Assembly: GCA_964652155.1 (NCBI GenBank)
Contig: CAZZBK010000006.1
Span: 33,177 to 97,176, forward strand
Source of the DNA: CAZZBK01 sp964652155
Lineage (GTDB): Bacteria; Planctomycetota; Planctomycetia; Pirellulales; PNKZ01
Reading direction: 5' to 3'
Length of the DNA stretch: 64,000 nucleotides
The translations under genes and the position numbers were made by a program. Position 1 is the stretch's first letter. Each line of letters begins with the position of its first letter. Shown in pieces: positions 51,828 through 60,616 of the stretch. The notes below the pieces were generated by a model, which ran no database searches, was not told where the DNA came from, and saw only the letters and a program-made list of their open reading frames with translations.

Positions 51828-52451
51828 ATGACGCACGACGCTCAATACTCACGACGACTGCTCCTGACGGGCTCGGCGGCGCTGCTCTTGGGCAGCATTG
51901 CGGCCGGGTGCGGCAACGCACTGTGCTGCCCCAGGGGAATGCGTTCCGGTCAGCCGCGCGGGCTCGCCGCCTATCGCAAGCCCCCGTTGCCGCTGGGGAG
52001 CGAGTACGACAAGTTCTGGCAAGTGCAGGGGGAGAACGTCGACGCCTCGAACTTTGTCGTTTACCAGCATGAGTTCAAGCTCAATGGCATTCGATTGAAC
52101 AGCGATGGCGAAGATCATATTAAACGGATCGCCCAACGACTGATCGACGGCGCAAACTACCCCGTGATTGTCGAGCGGAGCACCACTTCACCGGATCCGA
52201 AGTCCAAGTACCAATTTCCCATCCATCGCAATCCCGATCTCGACAATCGGCGGCGCGAGGTGGTGATCAAGGCCCTGTCGGCCTTGGCGGTTCCGGACCC
52301 CGAGAATCGCGTGATTGTCGCCCTTCCGTTTGCGCAGGGACTGACCCCTGGCGTCGCCGACCAAATCGGCTCGGGTCAGGGGGGCGGGGGCGGGGGATCG
52401 TTTCGTGGCGGCTTCGGTGGTTTTGGTGGCACGGGTGGCGGCGTTTTCTGA
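51828..52451 (+). CDS. Exported lipoprotein linked to the Tad locus, Gly-rich tail
   Basis: This 207-residue protein has a lipoprotein-type signal: RRLLLTGSAALLLGSIAAGC, with the lipidated Cys around residue 28. The central part contains HEFKLNGIRLNSDGEDHIKR and YPVIVERSTTSPDPKSKY, weakly reminiscent of OmpA/CpaD-type periplasmic domains. The C-terminal 30 residues are glycine- and phenylalanine-rich (GGGGGGSFRGGFGGFGG). It sits where CpaD is often found in Tad clusters, between the secretin and TadD-like genes, so a pore-associated role is inferred. The stop overlaps the next start (TGATG). Confidence 0.85.
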   Translation: MTHDAQYSRRLLLTGSAALLLGSIAAGCGNALCCPRGMRSGQPRGLAAYRKPPLPLGSEYDKFWQVQGENVDASNFVVYQHEFKLNGIRLNSDGEDHIKRIAQRLIDGANYPVIVERSTTSPDPKSKYQFPIHRNPDLDNRRREVVIKALSALAVPDPENRVIVALPFAQGLTPGVADQIGSGQGGGGGGSFRGGFGGFGGTGGGVF

Positions 52452-55400
52452 TGAGCTCGACTTTCGGCACGTGTGTTACTTCAGCCGGACAAGCGATGAA
52501 CATGAACATGTATCCCTATCAAATGAACCGACCGAACCGCTTCTGGAAGAACGTCCTGCGACGCTCGACCGCTTGGCTTTTGATGGTCTCGACGGCCCTC
52601 ACGGGTTGCGCCACCATGCGCCCCAAGTCGTTAATGCCCAGCTGGGTCGAGACCTCGGACAAGGTCGACGCCAAACTGGCCTACGCCCAGCTTTGCGAAC
52701 GGCATGGCCAAGTCAAAGAAGCCACCTCGATCTACGAGGCGCTCGTCAAAGGTCGCAACCAGGAAGGCCGCCAATCGGCCATGCATCGGCTCGCCGTCAT
52801 GGCCGCCAAACGCGGCGACTTCGAGCGCGCCGATGAGTATTTCAAAATGGCTTCGGCCGCCGGGGACATCACCGCTGAACTGCTCAATGACTTAGGCTAC
52901 TGCTACTACTTGCAAGATCGTTTCGATGAAGCCATCGCTTGCTACAACGGGGCACTTGAAAAGAACCCCGACTCCAAGAGCGCGCTCAACAACCTCGGCC
53001 TGGCTTACGGCCAACAAGGCAAATTCGACAAGGCGATGATCGCCTTTCAACGCGCGGGCAACGATGCGCATGTACACACCAATATGGCCTACGTCTTCGC
53101 GCAGCAAAATCAGCTCGATCAATCGCAAAAGCACTATCTCAAAGCGATCTCGCTCGACAAAGACAACCGGGCCGCGGCGGAAGGACTCGTGCAAGTGGCG
53201 AGCGCGGCACGCAAGCGAAAATTTGACGGGCCCAAAATCCGTGGCGAGGAGGAGTCGACCATGGTGGCAGCCAACACTCCTCAGCAGAGCAGGCCGGTGG
53301 TGAACCCGGCCGAGTTGGCCGAGGTCGTTGACCTGCCGCAGCGCGAGAAGTCCATCGTGGCCATCGCAAATACAGCGCCGGTCGCGAATCCGGAAGCCGT
53401 TGCCGCTCAGGCGACGACGACAACCGAGCCCCCTGATCGCACGACGATCCAGACTCCATTGCCGGCCGTTGCGCAAAGCCCAGTTGCTCAGAGCGCGTCG
53501 GCCAAAGGGTCACGCTGGTCCGAGATGATCTTCCAGCCGAATCTCTCAGCTAAGCCGACTGTGGCTGGCCAACCGACACTGGCACCACCGAAGCCGGCGG
53601 CCGTTGTTGCCGCCGCGACACCACCTGCGGCTCCCGCCGCAGCGACCTTTGCTACCGCTCCACGACTCGAATCCCACGCGAACAAGATCGCGGATGCTGC
53701 TGTGAAACAGTCGCCTCCGTTGGCCACGGCTCTGAGCGCCATTCCGGGCACGGCTTCGATGATGGACCCCGTCGCTCCAAAGGGCACCGTTTCATCCATC
53801 GAGTCGGTCGCTTCGAACTTCTCGACCCCCAAATTGCCGGAGCATTTGCCGGCGTTGGTCGCCAAGACCCCATCGAGTGCGATGCCACATGCGACACGCA
53901 ACGACCAAGCGTATGTTGCGGCGGCGAAGCCTGTTGCTCAGCCAAACCACGAGTTGCTGACGCTCAAGCCCGCTCGGCCAGCCGCAGTGTCTGAAAAACC
54001 CAACCTGGTACAACCCTCCTCGATCTGGGGCAAGAGTTTCAGCCCCTTCAAGACCGGCGAGACTGGCAACCGTTTCGCCTCGAATAAGCAACCTCCCAAG
54101 TCGGCGAGTCCGTCATCCATGGCGGCGCTCGAGGCCAAGCTGTTCGAGGTTCGGCCGATTCGTGAAGAGCATAAGCCTGAGCGAACGATGGTGGCGAGTC
54201 GCCCCTTGCAGGAGCAGACCGTGGACCGTGCCGCGGCCCTGGGAGCATCGCAACTCGATTCGGCCAAGCTGGCGCCGCTCAATCAGACGGCACGGTCCGA
54301 ATCACCTGCGCCCCGTCCGTTAATGGTGTCGGCTCCGTTGAACACCAAGGGGGCCATTGTCGATAACCCCTTTGCCACGGCGATCGTGGCGCGTAACGTC
54401 GCGGCCAATGCGCCCGCCACGCTCGAATCGAACCCATCGACCGTGGTCTCGACCGTGCCGAAAGTCGTCCTAAACGGTATTCAGCCGGAGCCGCTCATCG
54501 AATCCAAGGCCACCGCCTCGGCTGAAAAACCAGCCCCAGCCAAGGTCGCTCCCGCCATCGAACTCGATGTTGCCAAGCGACTCACCCCTGTAAATCGCTC
54601 GGCGACCGTGGCTGCGAAGCCCCGGCCCGTGATGAACGAGCCTCAGCCAAGCGTAACGACATCACCGGCACCGATTTCGCCGACTGCGGTCGTCACCCGA
54701 CCAACAACTCCGGTGACCGGTGTACAGCCACCATCGCTGGCTGTGAAGTCCACGCTGTTCGACTCGACCGCCTTGGGCAAGACCAGCGATGCGAAACCAA
54801 CACCGGCGCTGACCGAGCGCTTCCCCGTGGTCGAGCGGATTCCCACGGACGTGTCGACCGCCCGCAACCCCGCGCAGCCCACGATCGTGTCGACCTCGAA
54901 GGAAGAACCGATTGCGAATCCGGCCAAGCCAAGTGTTCCTCCCTCGGCAAGCGTGACCGACCTTGGTGTGCTCCCTTCCGCGACACAAGCGCTCGCTCCC
55001 AAGAGCCCCAAGAACGCCAGCACGACACCGGTGAAACCAGCTCCGGCCCCTCAACCGATCCGAGCGACCAAAGCAAAATCGATCGGCATGGCCGTGGTCA
55101 GCGATGCCGACTCGAAGTCGTCTCAAGCCACGGGCGTAGTCAACCAACCGATGAGTATCGCCGCGGATCGCCCTTCGCAGACAGCAGCCACACCCGCGCC
55201 ATCATCGACTGCCCCGATGGCCGTTGCGACCGACGCCGCGCCATTGAATACCGCGACACCCGTCGCTCCCGCTGCTGCCAAGACTGCGCATCCCTTGCGT
55301 GCAGCGGATCAAAAGCTGCCCGGCTCGCCGAGTCCGATCGACACGCGCACGCGTGCCACACCCGATGTCCTGCCAAAAAATATCGCCCCCATGACCGTGA

Positions 55401-55861
55401 CGCCGCCAAGTGTGTTGCCCACGACACCGATCGCGTCGGCATCAACCAAAAGCAAGCAGCCCAAGTCGGCCGCGACAGCCTATGCCAGCGACCGATTCGA
55501 GCAACTTCGACCCCAAGCGACCCTGCCGGCCAATCCTTCGCCGGGCAGCGGCGGTGTCGCCTTCGCAACGGATGCGGGGAGTGTGCGTTCGGCCCAACCA
55601 AATGCCAAGGTCGACCCAACCTCGCCGGCGATGAGCAAGGCCGCCCCGTCGCTGAATCAAACCCCGGACGTCACTCCGCCGAACCTCGCCAATCCTCCGC
55701 TGCGACTTGAGATTATTGGCAAGCCCAACGCCAAGAGCCCGTCCACCAGCATCGCCAAGCCGCCGATTCCGGTCGCCTCTGACTATCAGCCCGGCTCGGC
55801 GCTCAACAACCTCAACCAGCCCACACCGATGAAGTCGCTGGGGCTCGGCCTAGGCAAGTGA
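52451..55861 (+). CDS. TadD-like TPR lipoprotein with a very long disordered C-terminal tail
   Basis: The 1136-residue frame overlaps the preceding stop; later ATGs such as 52496 are also possible. A lipoprotein-type leader (TAWLLMVSTALTGCATM, lipid Cys around residue 53) is followed by tandem TPRs at about residues 70-250 (YAQLCERHGQVKEATSIY, DLGYCYYLQDRFDEAIACY, NLGLAYGQQGKFDKAMIAF), the TadD-type pilus assembly module. The remaining roughly 870 residues are a Pro/Ala/Ser/Thr/Val-rich, Lys-spaced low-complexity region without predicted folds. TadD is normally about 250-400 residues. The tail may span peptidoglycan or bind envelope polymers. Confidence 0.88.
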   Translation: MSSTFGTCVTSAGQAMNMNMYPYQMNRPNRFWKNVLRRSTAWLLMVSTALTGCATMRPKSLMPSWVETSDKVDAKLAYAQLCERHGQVKEATSIYEALVKGRNQEGRQSAMHRLAVMAAKRGDFERADEYFKMASAAGDITAELLNDLGYCYYLQDRFDEAIACYNGALEKNPDSKSALNNLGLAYGQQGKFDKAMIAFQRAGNDAHVHTNMAYVFAQQNQLDQSQKHYLKAISLDKDNRAAAEGLVQVASAARKRKFDGPKIRGEEESTMVAANTPQQSRPVVNPAELAEVVDLPQREKSIVAIANTAPVANPEAVAAQATTTTEPPDRTTIQTPLPAVAQSPVAQSASAKGSRWSEMIFQPNLSAKPTVAGQPTLAPPKPAAVVAAATPPAAPAAATFATAPRLESHANKIADAAVKQSPPLATALSAIPGTASMMDPVAPKGTVSSIESVASNFSTPKLPEHLPALVAKTPSSAMPHATRNDQAYVAAAKPVAQPNHELLTLKPARPAAVSEKPNLVQPSSIWGKSFSPFKTGETGNRFASNKQPPKSASPSSMAALEAKLFEVRPIREEHKPERTMVASRPLQEQTVDRAAALGASQLDSAKLAPLNQTARSESPAPRPLMVSAPLNTKGAIVDNPFATAIVARNVAANAPATLESNPSTVVSTVPKVVLNGIQPEPLIESKATASAEKPAPAKVAPAIELDVAKRLTPVNRSATVAAKPRPVMNEPQPSVTTSPAPISPTAVVTRPTTPVTGVQPPSLAVKSTLFDSTALGKTSDAKPTPALTERFPVVERIPTDVSTARNPAQPTIVSTSKEEPIANPAKPSVPPSASVTDLGVLPSATQALAPKSPKNASTTPVKPAPAPQPIRATKAKSIGMAVVSDADSKSSQATGVVNQPMSIAADRPSQTAATPAPSSTAPMAVATDAAPLNTATPVAPAAAKTAHPLRAADQKLPGSPSPIDTRTRATPDVLPKNIAPMTVTPPSVLPTTPIASASTKSKQPKSAATAYASDRFEQLRPQATLPANPSPGSGGVAFATDAGSVRSAQPNAKVDPTSPAMSKAAPSLNQTPDVTPPNLANPPLRLEIIGKPNAKSPSTSIAKPPIPVASDYQPGSALNNLNQPTPMKSLGLGLGK

Positions 55862-55874
55862 TCGGCCGAGGTTT

Positions 55875-56492
55875 TTACGGACAGGTTGCCGAAGTGATGT
55901 TGACCAATCGAGGCGTGCCGGCTCCGATCGTCGCGCTACTGTAATAGGCGATCGACGTGGCGCGGATCGTGAACGGGCCAATCAGTCCGCCCGCTCCAAA
56001 CCACGGTGCCGTGACGGTCGTCGACAGATCGACGCGACAGGCCCGCTGATCGACCGTTGCGGGAACGGTCCCACCGGCAAACACGCCGCCCGAGAGCGTT
56101 CCTAACTCGATCGTGCCTGGGCAGGCGTTGTTGTTATTGGTGTTGGCCGGGTTGTTGTTGCCGTCGACGGTCAAGACCGTGCCCACGATGGTGTTCGATT
56201 CGGCGACAATTTGCGCCAACAGATGCGCTGCGGAGCGTTGGGCCACGACGTCGCTGCCGTCTCCCCAGAGTTTTGCGCCGGCAAGCGCGGCGGCATCGGT
56301 CAGGTTTTGCAACTCGGCACGCGCCAACCACAGCTTGCCCACCGCCATCACGGTGAAGAACATGGTCAAGATGAGCGGCAGCGCGAAGAACATCCAGAGA
56401 ATGGCGCTGCCGCGACGCGCACGAACTCGCCCACGCGCTTTCGCGCGCCACGGTCGTATGCCTCGTCCATCGTCGCGAGCCAGGCTGTTCAC
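55875..56492 (-). CDS. TadG-like minor pseudopilin
   Basis: The GTG at 56492 overlaps the TadE stop (GTGA) and gives 205 residues. The frame extends to 56666, but that part lies over the TadE gene. An RRGSAILWMFFALPLILTMF segment near the N-terminus is the Flp/TadG-type hydrophobic helix. KLWLARAELQNLTDAAALAG follows, a diagnostic TadG block. The C-terminal 100 residues are Thr/Ala/Asn-rich with an asparagine run. It is probably a membrane-anchored surface component of the Tad pilus. It is convergent with the TPR lipoprotein gene, 13 bp apart. Confidence 0.8.
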   Translation of the reverse strand: MNSLARDDGRGIRPWRAKARGRVRARRGSAILWMFFALPLILTMFFTVMAVGKLWLARAELQNLTDAAALAGAKLWGDGSDVVAQRSAAHLLAQIVAESNTIVGTVLTVDGNNNPANTNNNNACPGTIELGTLSGGVFAGGTVPATVDQRACRVDLSTTVTAPWFGAGGLIGPFTIRATSIAYYSSATIGAGTPRLVNITSATCP

Positions 56493-56995
56493 AACGCCTC
56501 GTACACAAACAGGGTCGATTCCGTCGCTTGATGCGTCGCCAGCGACAAGCCAAACGTGGCCAACAGATCGGGTGCCAACACCGTCACGGCCACGCACACC
56601 GTCACCCGCACGCATCCCTCGGGCGCGACGGTCGCATCCGGCAGCACAATGCTCGGCAGCGGGCAAGTGATCATCGGATCGCTGGAAATGACCGTGTATG
56701 TGCCCCCCACATTGTGCTCGAGCACGACCACCTGCGAGTTTGACAGCAGGCCGGCCGACCGCAGATGCCGATCCACCTCGGTCTTGATGATCGTGATATC
56801 GAAGCTAGCCTGCTCGGCCGCGATCTTCGCGCCGGTGCGACTGGCCAGCGCCACATGCCGCAAATTCAGATAAATCAAGCCGTACTCGACGACCGCCAGC
56901 AACAAAATGGTCAGCAGTGGCACGACGAACAGCAACTCCAGTGCCTGAAGGCCGTGACGCGCGCGATGATGATTTCGGTGTCGATGGACGGTCAT
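56489..56995 (-). CDS. TadE-like minor pseudopilin
   Basis: The ATG at 56995 gives 168 residues; a GTG at 57025 is also in frame. HGLQALELLFVVPLLTILLL then AVVEYGLIYLNLRHVALASR is the TadE hydrophobic helix with the acidic residue (E) inside it. A periplasmic domain with VTVCVAVTVLAPDLL follows. TadE/TadF proteins are minor pilins that start or decorate Flp pili. It overlaps the TadG-like gene by 4 bp and is divergent (101 bp) from a second TadE-type gene. Confidence 0.82.
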   Translation of the reverse strand: MTVHRHRNHHRARHGLQALELLFVVPLLTILLLAVVEYGLIYLNLRHVALASRTGAKIAAEQASFDITIIKTEVDRHLRSAGLLSNSQVVVLEHNVGGTYTVISSDPMITCPLPSIVLPDATVAPEGCVRVTVCVAVTVLAPDLLATFGLSLATHQATESTLFVYEAL

Positions 56996-57096
56996 GATTT
57001 GATAAACTGAGTTTACCCCAACCACGGCGTTTCGAGTATTCTGATTTTGCGTCCCAGAACGCTTGCCAAGGCCGGTTATCCCAAGCTGTCCCAGCC

Positions 57097-57621
57097 ATGA
57101 CCCGATTGTTCGCTCGGCTTGAAGAACGTGTTCGTCATCCGCGACGCGGCGTGCAGTCGATCCAACTGCTGTTCGTCATCCCGCTGCTGCTTGCGCTGCT
57201 GTATGCGATCATCGAATTCGGCCTGCTCTTGCAGATCGAGAACACGATTACCACTGCGGCCCAAGAGGGGGTACGGGTCGCGGCGCGCGGCGGCACGACG
57301 ACCGACGTGCTCACGGCGATCAACAACACGCTCGCCTTGCACCAGATGCTCATCGATGCCTCGACCACCGACGCCGACGTGCGTATCGAGACCTCCGGCA
57401 TGTCGGACGTGACCATCAATGGCAGCCTGCCGGCCAGTGGTTCGGGCCCGCCGCTGGCCCTGAGCCCGACCGAAACCCGGGTCACGATCGAAGTGCTTCT
57501 GCGCCCCAGCGGGGCATCGTCGGTGTGGCAGTCGCAGACGCTCCCCGACCTGCTCGTGACTTGGGGCTTTACCTTGGTGGGCCGCTCGTTTACCGCCAGC
57601 TCGATGGCCCCGGTCGAGTGA
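57097..57621 (+). CDS. TadE family minor pseudopilin
   Basis: This 174-residue protein carries RRGVQSIQLLFVIPLLLALL, then YAIIEFGLLLQIENTITTAA, the TadE hydrophobic helix with the conserved Glu, about residues 15-60. A periplasmic domain with VRIETSGMSDVTING and a C-terminal FTLVGRSFTASSMAPVE follows. It is divergently oriented from the TadE/TadG pair at 55875-56995. The divergent control region is only about 100 bp long. It should act as a minor pilin with the other two. Confidence 0.85.
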   Translation: MTRLFARLEERVRHPRRGVQSIQLLFVIPLLLALLYAIIEFGLLLQIENTITTAAQEGVRVAARGGTTTDVLTAINNTLALHQMLIDASTTDADVRIETSGMSDVTINGSLPASGSGPPLALSPTETRVTIEVLLRPSGASSVWQSQTLPDLLVTWGFTLVGRSFTASSMAPVE

Positions 57622-57774
57622 TGTCACGGCCAGCGGCGGTCGGGAGGTCAAAGACCGCAGAATCGGCACAAATTCCCTCAACCGCACGAGCCTCACACGA
57701 CGAAGAGATCAGCAGGAGGCGCTGATTTAGCCGCCTCGGCAACTTCCTCGTAACTTTCGTGTCGGAGCCGTGTC

Positions 57775-58188
57775 ATGCAGCGCCGCGTTCTCAATTTCCT
57801 GTTGGCCGCTTCGATGGCCGTCAGTGTTCATGCCCAGCAGCCCGCGGCGCGACCCGCGCGGAGCGTGCCCGGCCCGACCACACTCCCGACGAACATCACG
57901 CCCACCCCCGAGATGTGGTTCTACGATCAAGAGCTCCGGCAGCGTTACAGCCCAGAGTTGGCCGTGCGCCGCAAGGCCGAATTCGAGACGCAGCAGATGA
58001 TGCATCGCATCGCGGCCCGTGAGTGGTTTGGAGTCAGCTTGGCACGACCGATGGCCAACGTCACACCGTTCAGCAGCACCTATTCGCCGAGTTGGACGAG
58101 CAACACGCGCGACCCCAATCAATGGTCGGCAAGCGGTGCCGGGGCCGTGCTCGTCCCCACCACGCGCCCCACCTGGGGTGTCTGGTAG
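57775..58188 (+). CDS. Small exported protein of unknown function
   Basis: This 137-residue protein has GGAG 9 bp before the ATG and a signal peptide (MQRRVLNFLLAASMAVSVHA). The mature part is Pro/Arg- and Tyr/Trp-rich (TPTPEMWFYDQELRQRYSPE) and ends with TSNTRDPNQWSASGAG and a PTTRPTWGVW tail. No domain is recognised. It follows the TadE-type gene by 153 bp and may belong to the same surface system. It ends 25 bp before the opposing SppA-type gene. Confidence 0.7.
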   Translation: MQRRVLNFLLAASMAVSVHAQQPAARPARSVPGPTTLPTNITPTPEMWFYDQELRQRYSPELAVRRKAEFETQQMMHRIAAREWFGVSLARPMANVTPFSSTYSPSWTSNTRDPNQWSASGAGAVLVPTTRPTWGVW

Positions 58189-58213
58189 AACCTCGCACCC
58201 TTCGCGGCGCGAA

Positions 58214-59254
58214 CTACTGTGCCGCCAGCGGCCAGGTGAACAAGTACCAAGCCCTCGGCGTCGACAAATTCAACAGCGCCGCGAGATCAAAACTCCGCTG
58301 CGGCGCGCGCGACTCCAGCAATGTACTGAACAACCCCAACGGTTGATGGTACTTGACGACGCGCGTGTGTGCTTTGTCGAGCTTGCCTAGCTCAAGTGCG
58401 CGATCAATCGCGGCCTCGATGAAGCCGATCTTGTCGACCAAGCCGTGCTCTTGCGCCTGCGCGGCCGTAAAGACCTGCCCCGTGGCGACCTGGGTCAACT
58501 TGTCGTCCGCCAACTTGGGTCGACCCGACTTGACGATCCCCTTGAAATTCTCAAAGCTCTCGTCGACCAAGTCCTGAAAAATCTTCCGCTCCTCGTCGGT
58601 CATTTTCGAGAGCGGCGACCCCATCGCTTTTAAGCGATGGCTCTTCACCGAGTCCTCGAACAGGCCGTGCTCGTTGGCCAACCGCGAGAGATCGTAGTGC
58701 GGAATGACCACGCCGATCGAGCCGGTCCAACACGTTGGCTCGGCGAAGATAATATCGTCGGTCGTGCCAGCCGCCATGGCCACATAATAGCCGCCGCTGG
58801 CCGCGAGCGAGCCCATGCTGACCACGATCGGGATCTCGCGTTCCTGTCGGAGCTTGACGAGATGATGGTAAATAAAGTCGCTGCCGGTCACCGTGCCCCC
58901 CGGCGAATTCACCCGTAGCACAACTGCTTTGACGCTCTTGTCGTCGCGGACCCGATCGATCTGTTTCTTGACGAAGCCGTCCCCCTCCATGATCGTCCCC
59001 TCGACGGTAATGACAGCGATCTTGTCGTGGCCATGCTTGTCGAGCGAGTGATACTTCTCTTCGAGATGATGCGTGTCGCCAGAGGAGACGACCGAGCCGG
59101 CCAGCCCGATCAAGAGCCCTGCCATGCCCGCCGCAACGACCAGCAGCAATACCAGGAACCAACGTCCGCCCGAGGGGCGCGGCCGTGGCGAGGGACCGTG
59201 CTCGACCACTTGAGTCGGCACATACGGTTGATCCGAGGGTTGATCCATGCTCAT
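58214..59254 (-). CDS. sppA: S49 family signal peptide peptidase (SppA type)
   Basis: This 346-residue membrane protease has one N-terminal transmembrane helix (residues 29-51, WFLVLLLVVAAGMAGLLIG). The S49 domain shows IMEGDGFVKKQIDRVRDDK, LRVNSPGGTVTGSDFIYHHL and SMGSLAASGGYYVAMAAG, with the nucleophile Ser around residue 151. The general-base Lys is expected in KSHRLKAMGSPLSKMT, around residue 203. It degrades signal peptides or membrane-protein fragments at the periplasmic face. Length is normal for the short SppA type. A 193-bp region separates it from the divergent nucleoside phosphorylase gene. Confidence 0.9.
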   Translation of the reverse strand: MSMDQPSDQPYVPTQVVEHGPSPRPRPSGGRWFLVLLLVVAAGMAGLLIGLAGSVVSSGDTHHLEEKYHSLDKHGHDKIAVITVEGTIMEGDGFVKKQIDRVRDDKSVKAVVLRVNSPGGTVTGSDFIYHHLVKLRQEREIPIVVSMGSLAASGGYYVAMAAGTTDDIIFAEPTCWTGSIGVVIPHYDLSRLANEHGLFEDSVKSHRLKAMGSPLSKMTDEERKIFQDLVDESFENFKGIVKSGRPKLADDKLTQVATGQVFTAAQAQEHGLVDKIGFIEAAIDRALELGKLDKAHTRVVKYHQPLGLFSTLLESRAPQRSFDLAALLNLSTPRAWYLFTWPLAAQ

Positions 59255-59447
59255 GGCTCGCGGCGCTCCGGTCGATTTTCAACTCACCACAATGACGACG
59301 CCCCATTCTAGGGTCGTCCCGCCGTCGGGCAACGTGCTTCTTGCGAGAAAATGCCCCGACCCGATCGCTGCCGCCGCTTGCGTCGGCGCGGCGAAACGAT
59401 TATTTGTGAGTGAACACCTTACCCTCACGCACCCCGACGAGCCGCCG

Positions 59448-60278
59448 ATGCAAGGCCTATTCGAGCAAATCGCCGAGAGCGCCCAATGGATTGCCCAGCG
59501 GTGGCCTCACACGCCGCGATGGGGTATCGTGCTCGGCAGTGGCCTGGGGAGCGTGGCTCGCGACATCGAGCAGCCGGTCGTGATCCCCTACCGTTCGATC
59601 CCCCACTTTCCTGTCTCGACCGTCATTGGACACAAAGGTCAGCTCGTCGGCGGCCTGCTCGAAGGGGTGCCGGTGCTCGTCATGCAGGGGCGGTTTCATC
59701 CCTACGAAGGCTACTCGCTCCGACAGGTCACCTTTCCGGTGCGCGTCATGCACGCCCTCGGCGCGCAACGACTGGTCGTCACCAACGCCTCGGGGGGCAT
59801 CAACCCGCAAATCGCTCAGGGGGACGTCGTCGTCATCGACGATCACATCAATCTGACGTTCGACAACCCACTGGTCGGCGTGAATGACGACCGCCTGGGA
59901 CCCCGCTTCCCCGACATGTCGGAACCCTACACGCGCTCGTTGATCCAACGCGCCTTGACGATCGCGCGGCGCGAGAATTTCGTCGCCCATCGCGGTGTCT
60001 ATGTCGGCGTGCGGGGCCCCAACTACGAGCCCCGCGCCGAGTATCGTTTCTTGCGGCTCGTCGGCGGCGATCTGGTCGGCATGTCCACCGTCAACGAAGT
60101 GATCGTCGCCGTGCATGCCTCGATGCAGGTGCTCGGCCTGTCGGTCGTGAGCAATGTCTGCACGCCTGAATCGCTCGGCGAGGTCAAAGGCGAAGATGTG
60201 GTCGCGGTCGTCGAACGATCGGCCGAGAAAGTGCGTCGCATCATTCGCGGCGTGATCCGTGAGGAGTCGACGCCATGA
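59448..60278 (+). CDS. Purine nucleoside phosphorylase, class I
   Basis: The ATG at 59448 gives 276 residues; an in-frame GTG at 59406 would add 14. PNP-I blocks are WGIVLGSGLGSVA, FPVSTVIGHKGQLVGG, VLVMQGRFHPYEGYS, LVVTNASGGINPQI and a C-terminal EVIVAVHASMQVLGLSVVSN. It cleaves guanosine/inosine-type nucleosides with phosphate in purine salvage, in the cytoplasm. It overlaps the DUF971 gene by 4 bp (ATGA), so the pair is co-translated. It is not close to purL. Confidence 0.92.
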   Translation: MQGLFEQIAESAQWIAQRWPHTPRWGIVLGSGLGSVARDIEQPVVIPYRSIPHFPVSTVIGHKGQLVGGLLEGVPVLVMQGRFHPYEGYSLRQVTFPVRVMHALGAQRLVVTNASGGINPQIAQGDVVVIDDHINLTFDNPLVGVNDDRLGPRFPDMSEPYTRSLIQRALTIARRENFVAHRGVYVGVRGPNYEPRAEYRFLRLVGGDLVGMSTVNEVIVAVHASMQVLGLSVVSNVCTPESLGEVKGEDVVAVVERSAEKVRRIIRGVIREESTP

Positions 60279-60583
60279 ACGCGCAACCCACCAAGCTCGC
60301 CCTAAACGCCAATCAAGAACTGCAAATCACCTGGAGCGACGGGGTCGAGCAGTCGATTCGCGTTGATCGGCTGCGCAAGGAGTGTCCCTGCGCCACCTGT
60401 CGCGAAAAACGCTCACAACCGCCGCCACCCATGAACATGCTCCCCGTGCTGAGCGCCGCCGAGGCCCAACCCCTGCGGCTGCTGGGCATGAAACCGATGG
60501 GCAATTACGCCTACTCGCTCGAATTCAGCGACGGTCACGACACGGGCATTTTCACGCTCGAGTTCATTCGATCGCTCGACTAA
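60275..60583 (+). CDS. DUF971 domain protein
   Basis: This 102-residue protein starts within the nucleoside phosphorylase stop (ATGA). The single DUF971/gamma-butyrobetaine-hydroxylase-N-like domain shows LQITWSDGVEQSIRVDRLRK, a CPCATCREK cysteine cluster and GNYAYSLEFSDGHDTGIFTL. The Cys pair is consistent with metal binding. Family members are fused to or found near iron-sulfur and oxygenase proteins, but their role is not established. No signal peptide is present. Confidence 0.9.
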   Translation: MNAQPTKLALNANQELQITWSDGVEQSIRVDRLRKECPCATCREKRSQPPPPMNMLPVLSAAEAQPLRLLGMKPMGNYAYSLEFSDGHDTGIFTLEFIRSLD

Positions 60584-60616
60584 ATACGCGGCGGCAAAGC
60601 GGCCGGCTTGGGCCGA

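Noticed and set aside
52700..55800. CRISPR-like or tandem DNA repeats within the long Pro/Ala-rich gene
   Set aside because: The low-complexity is at the amino-acid level; no regular DNA repeat unit with spacers was visible.
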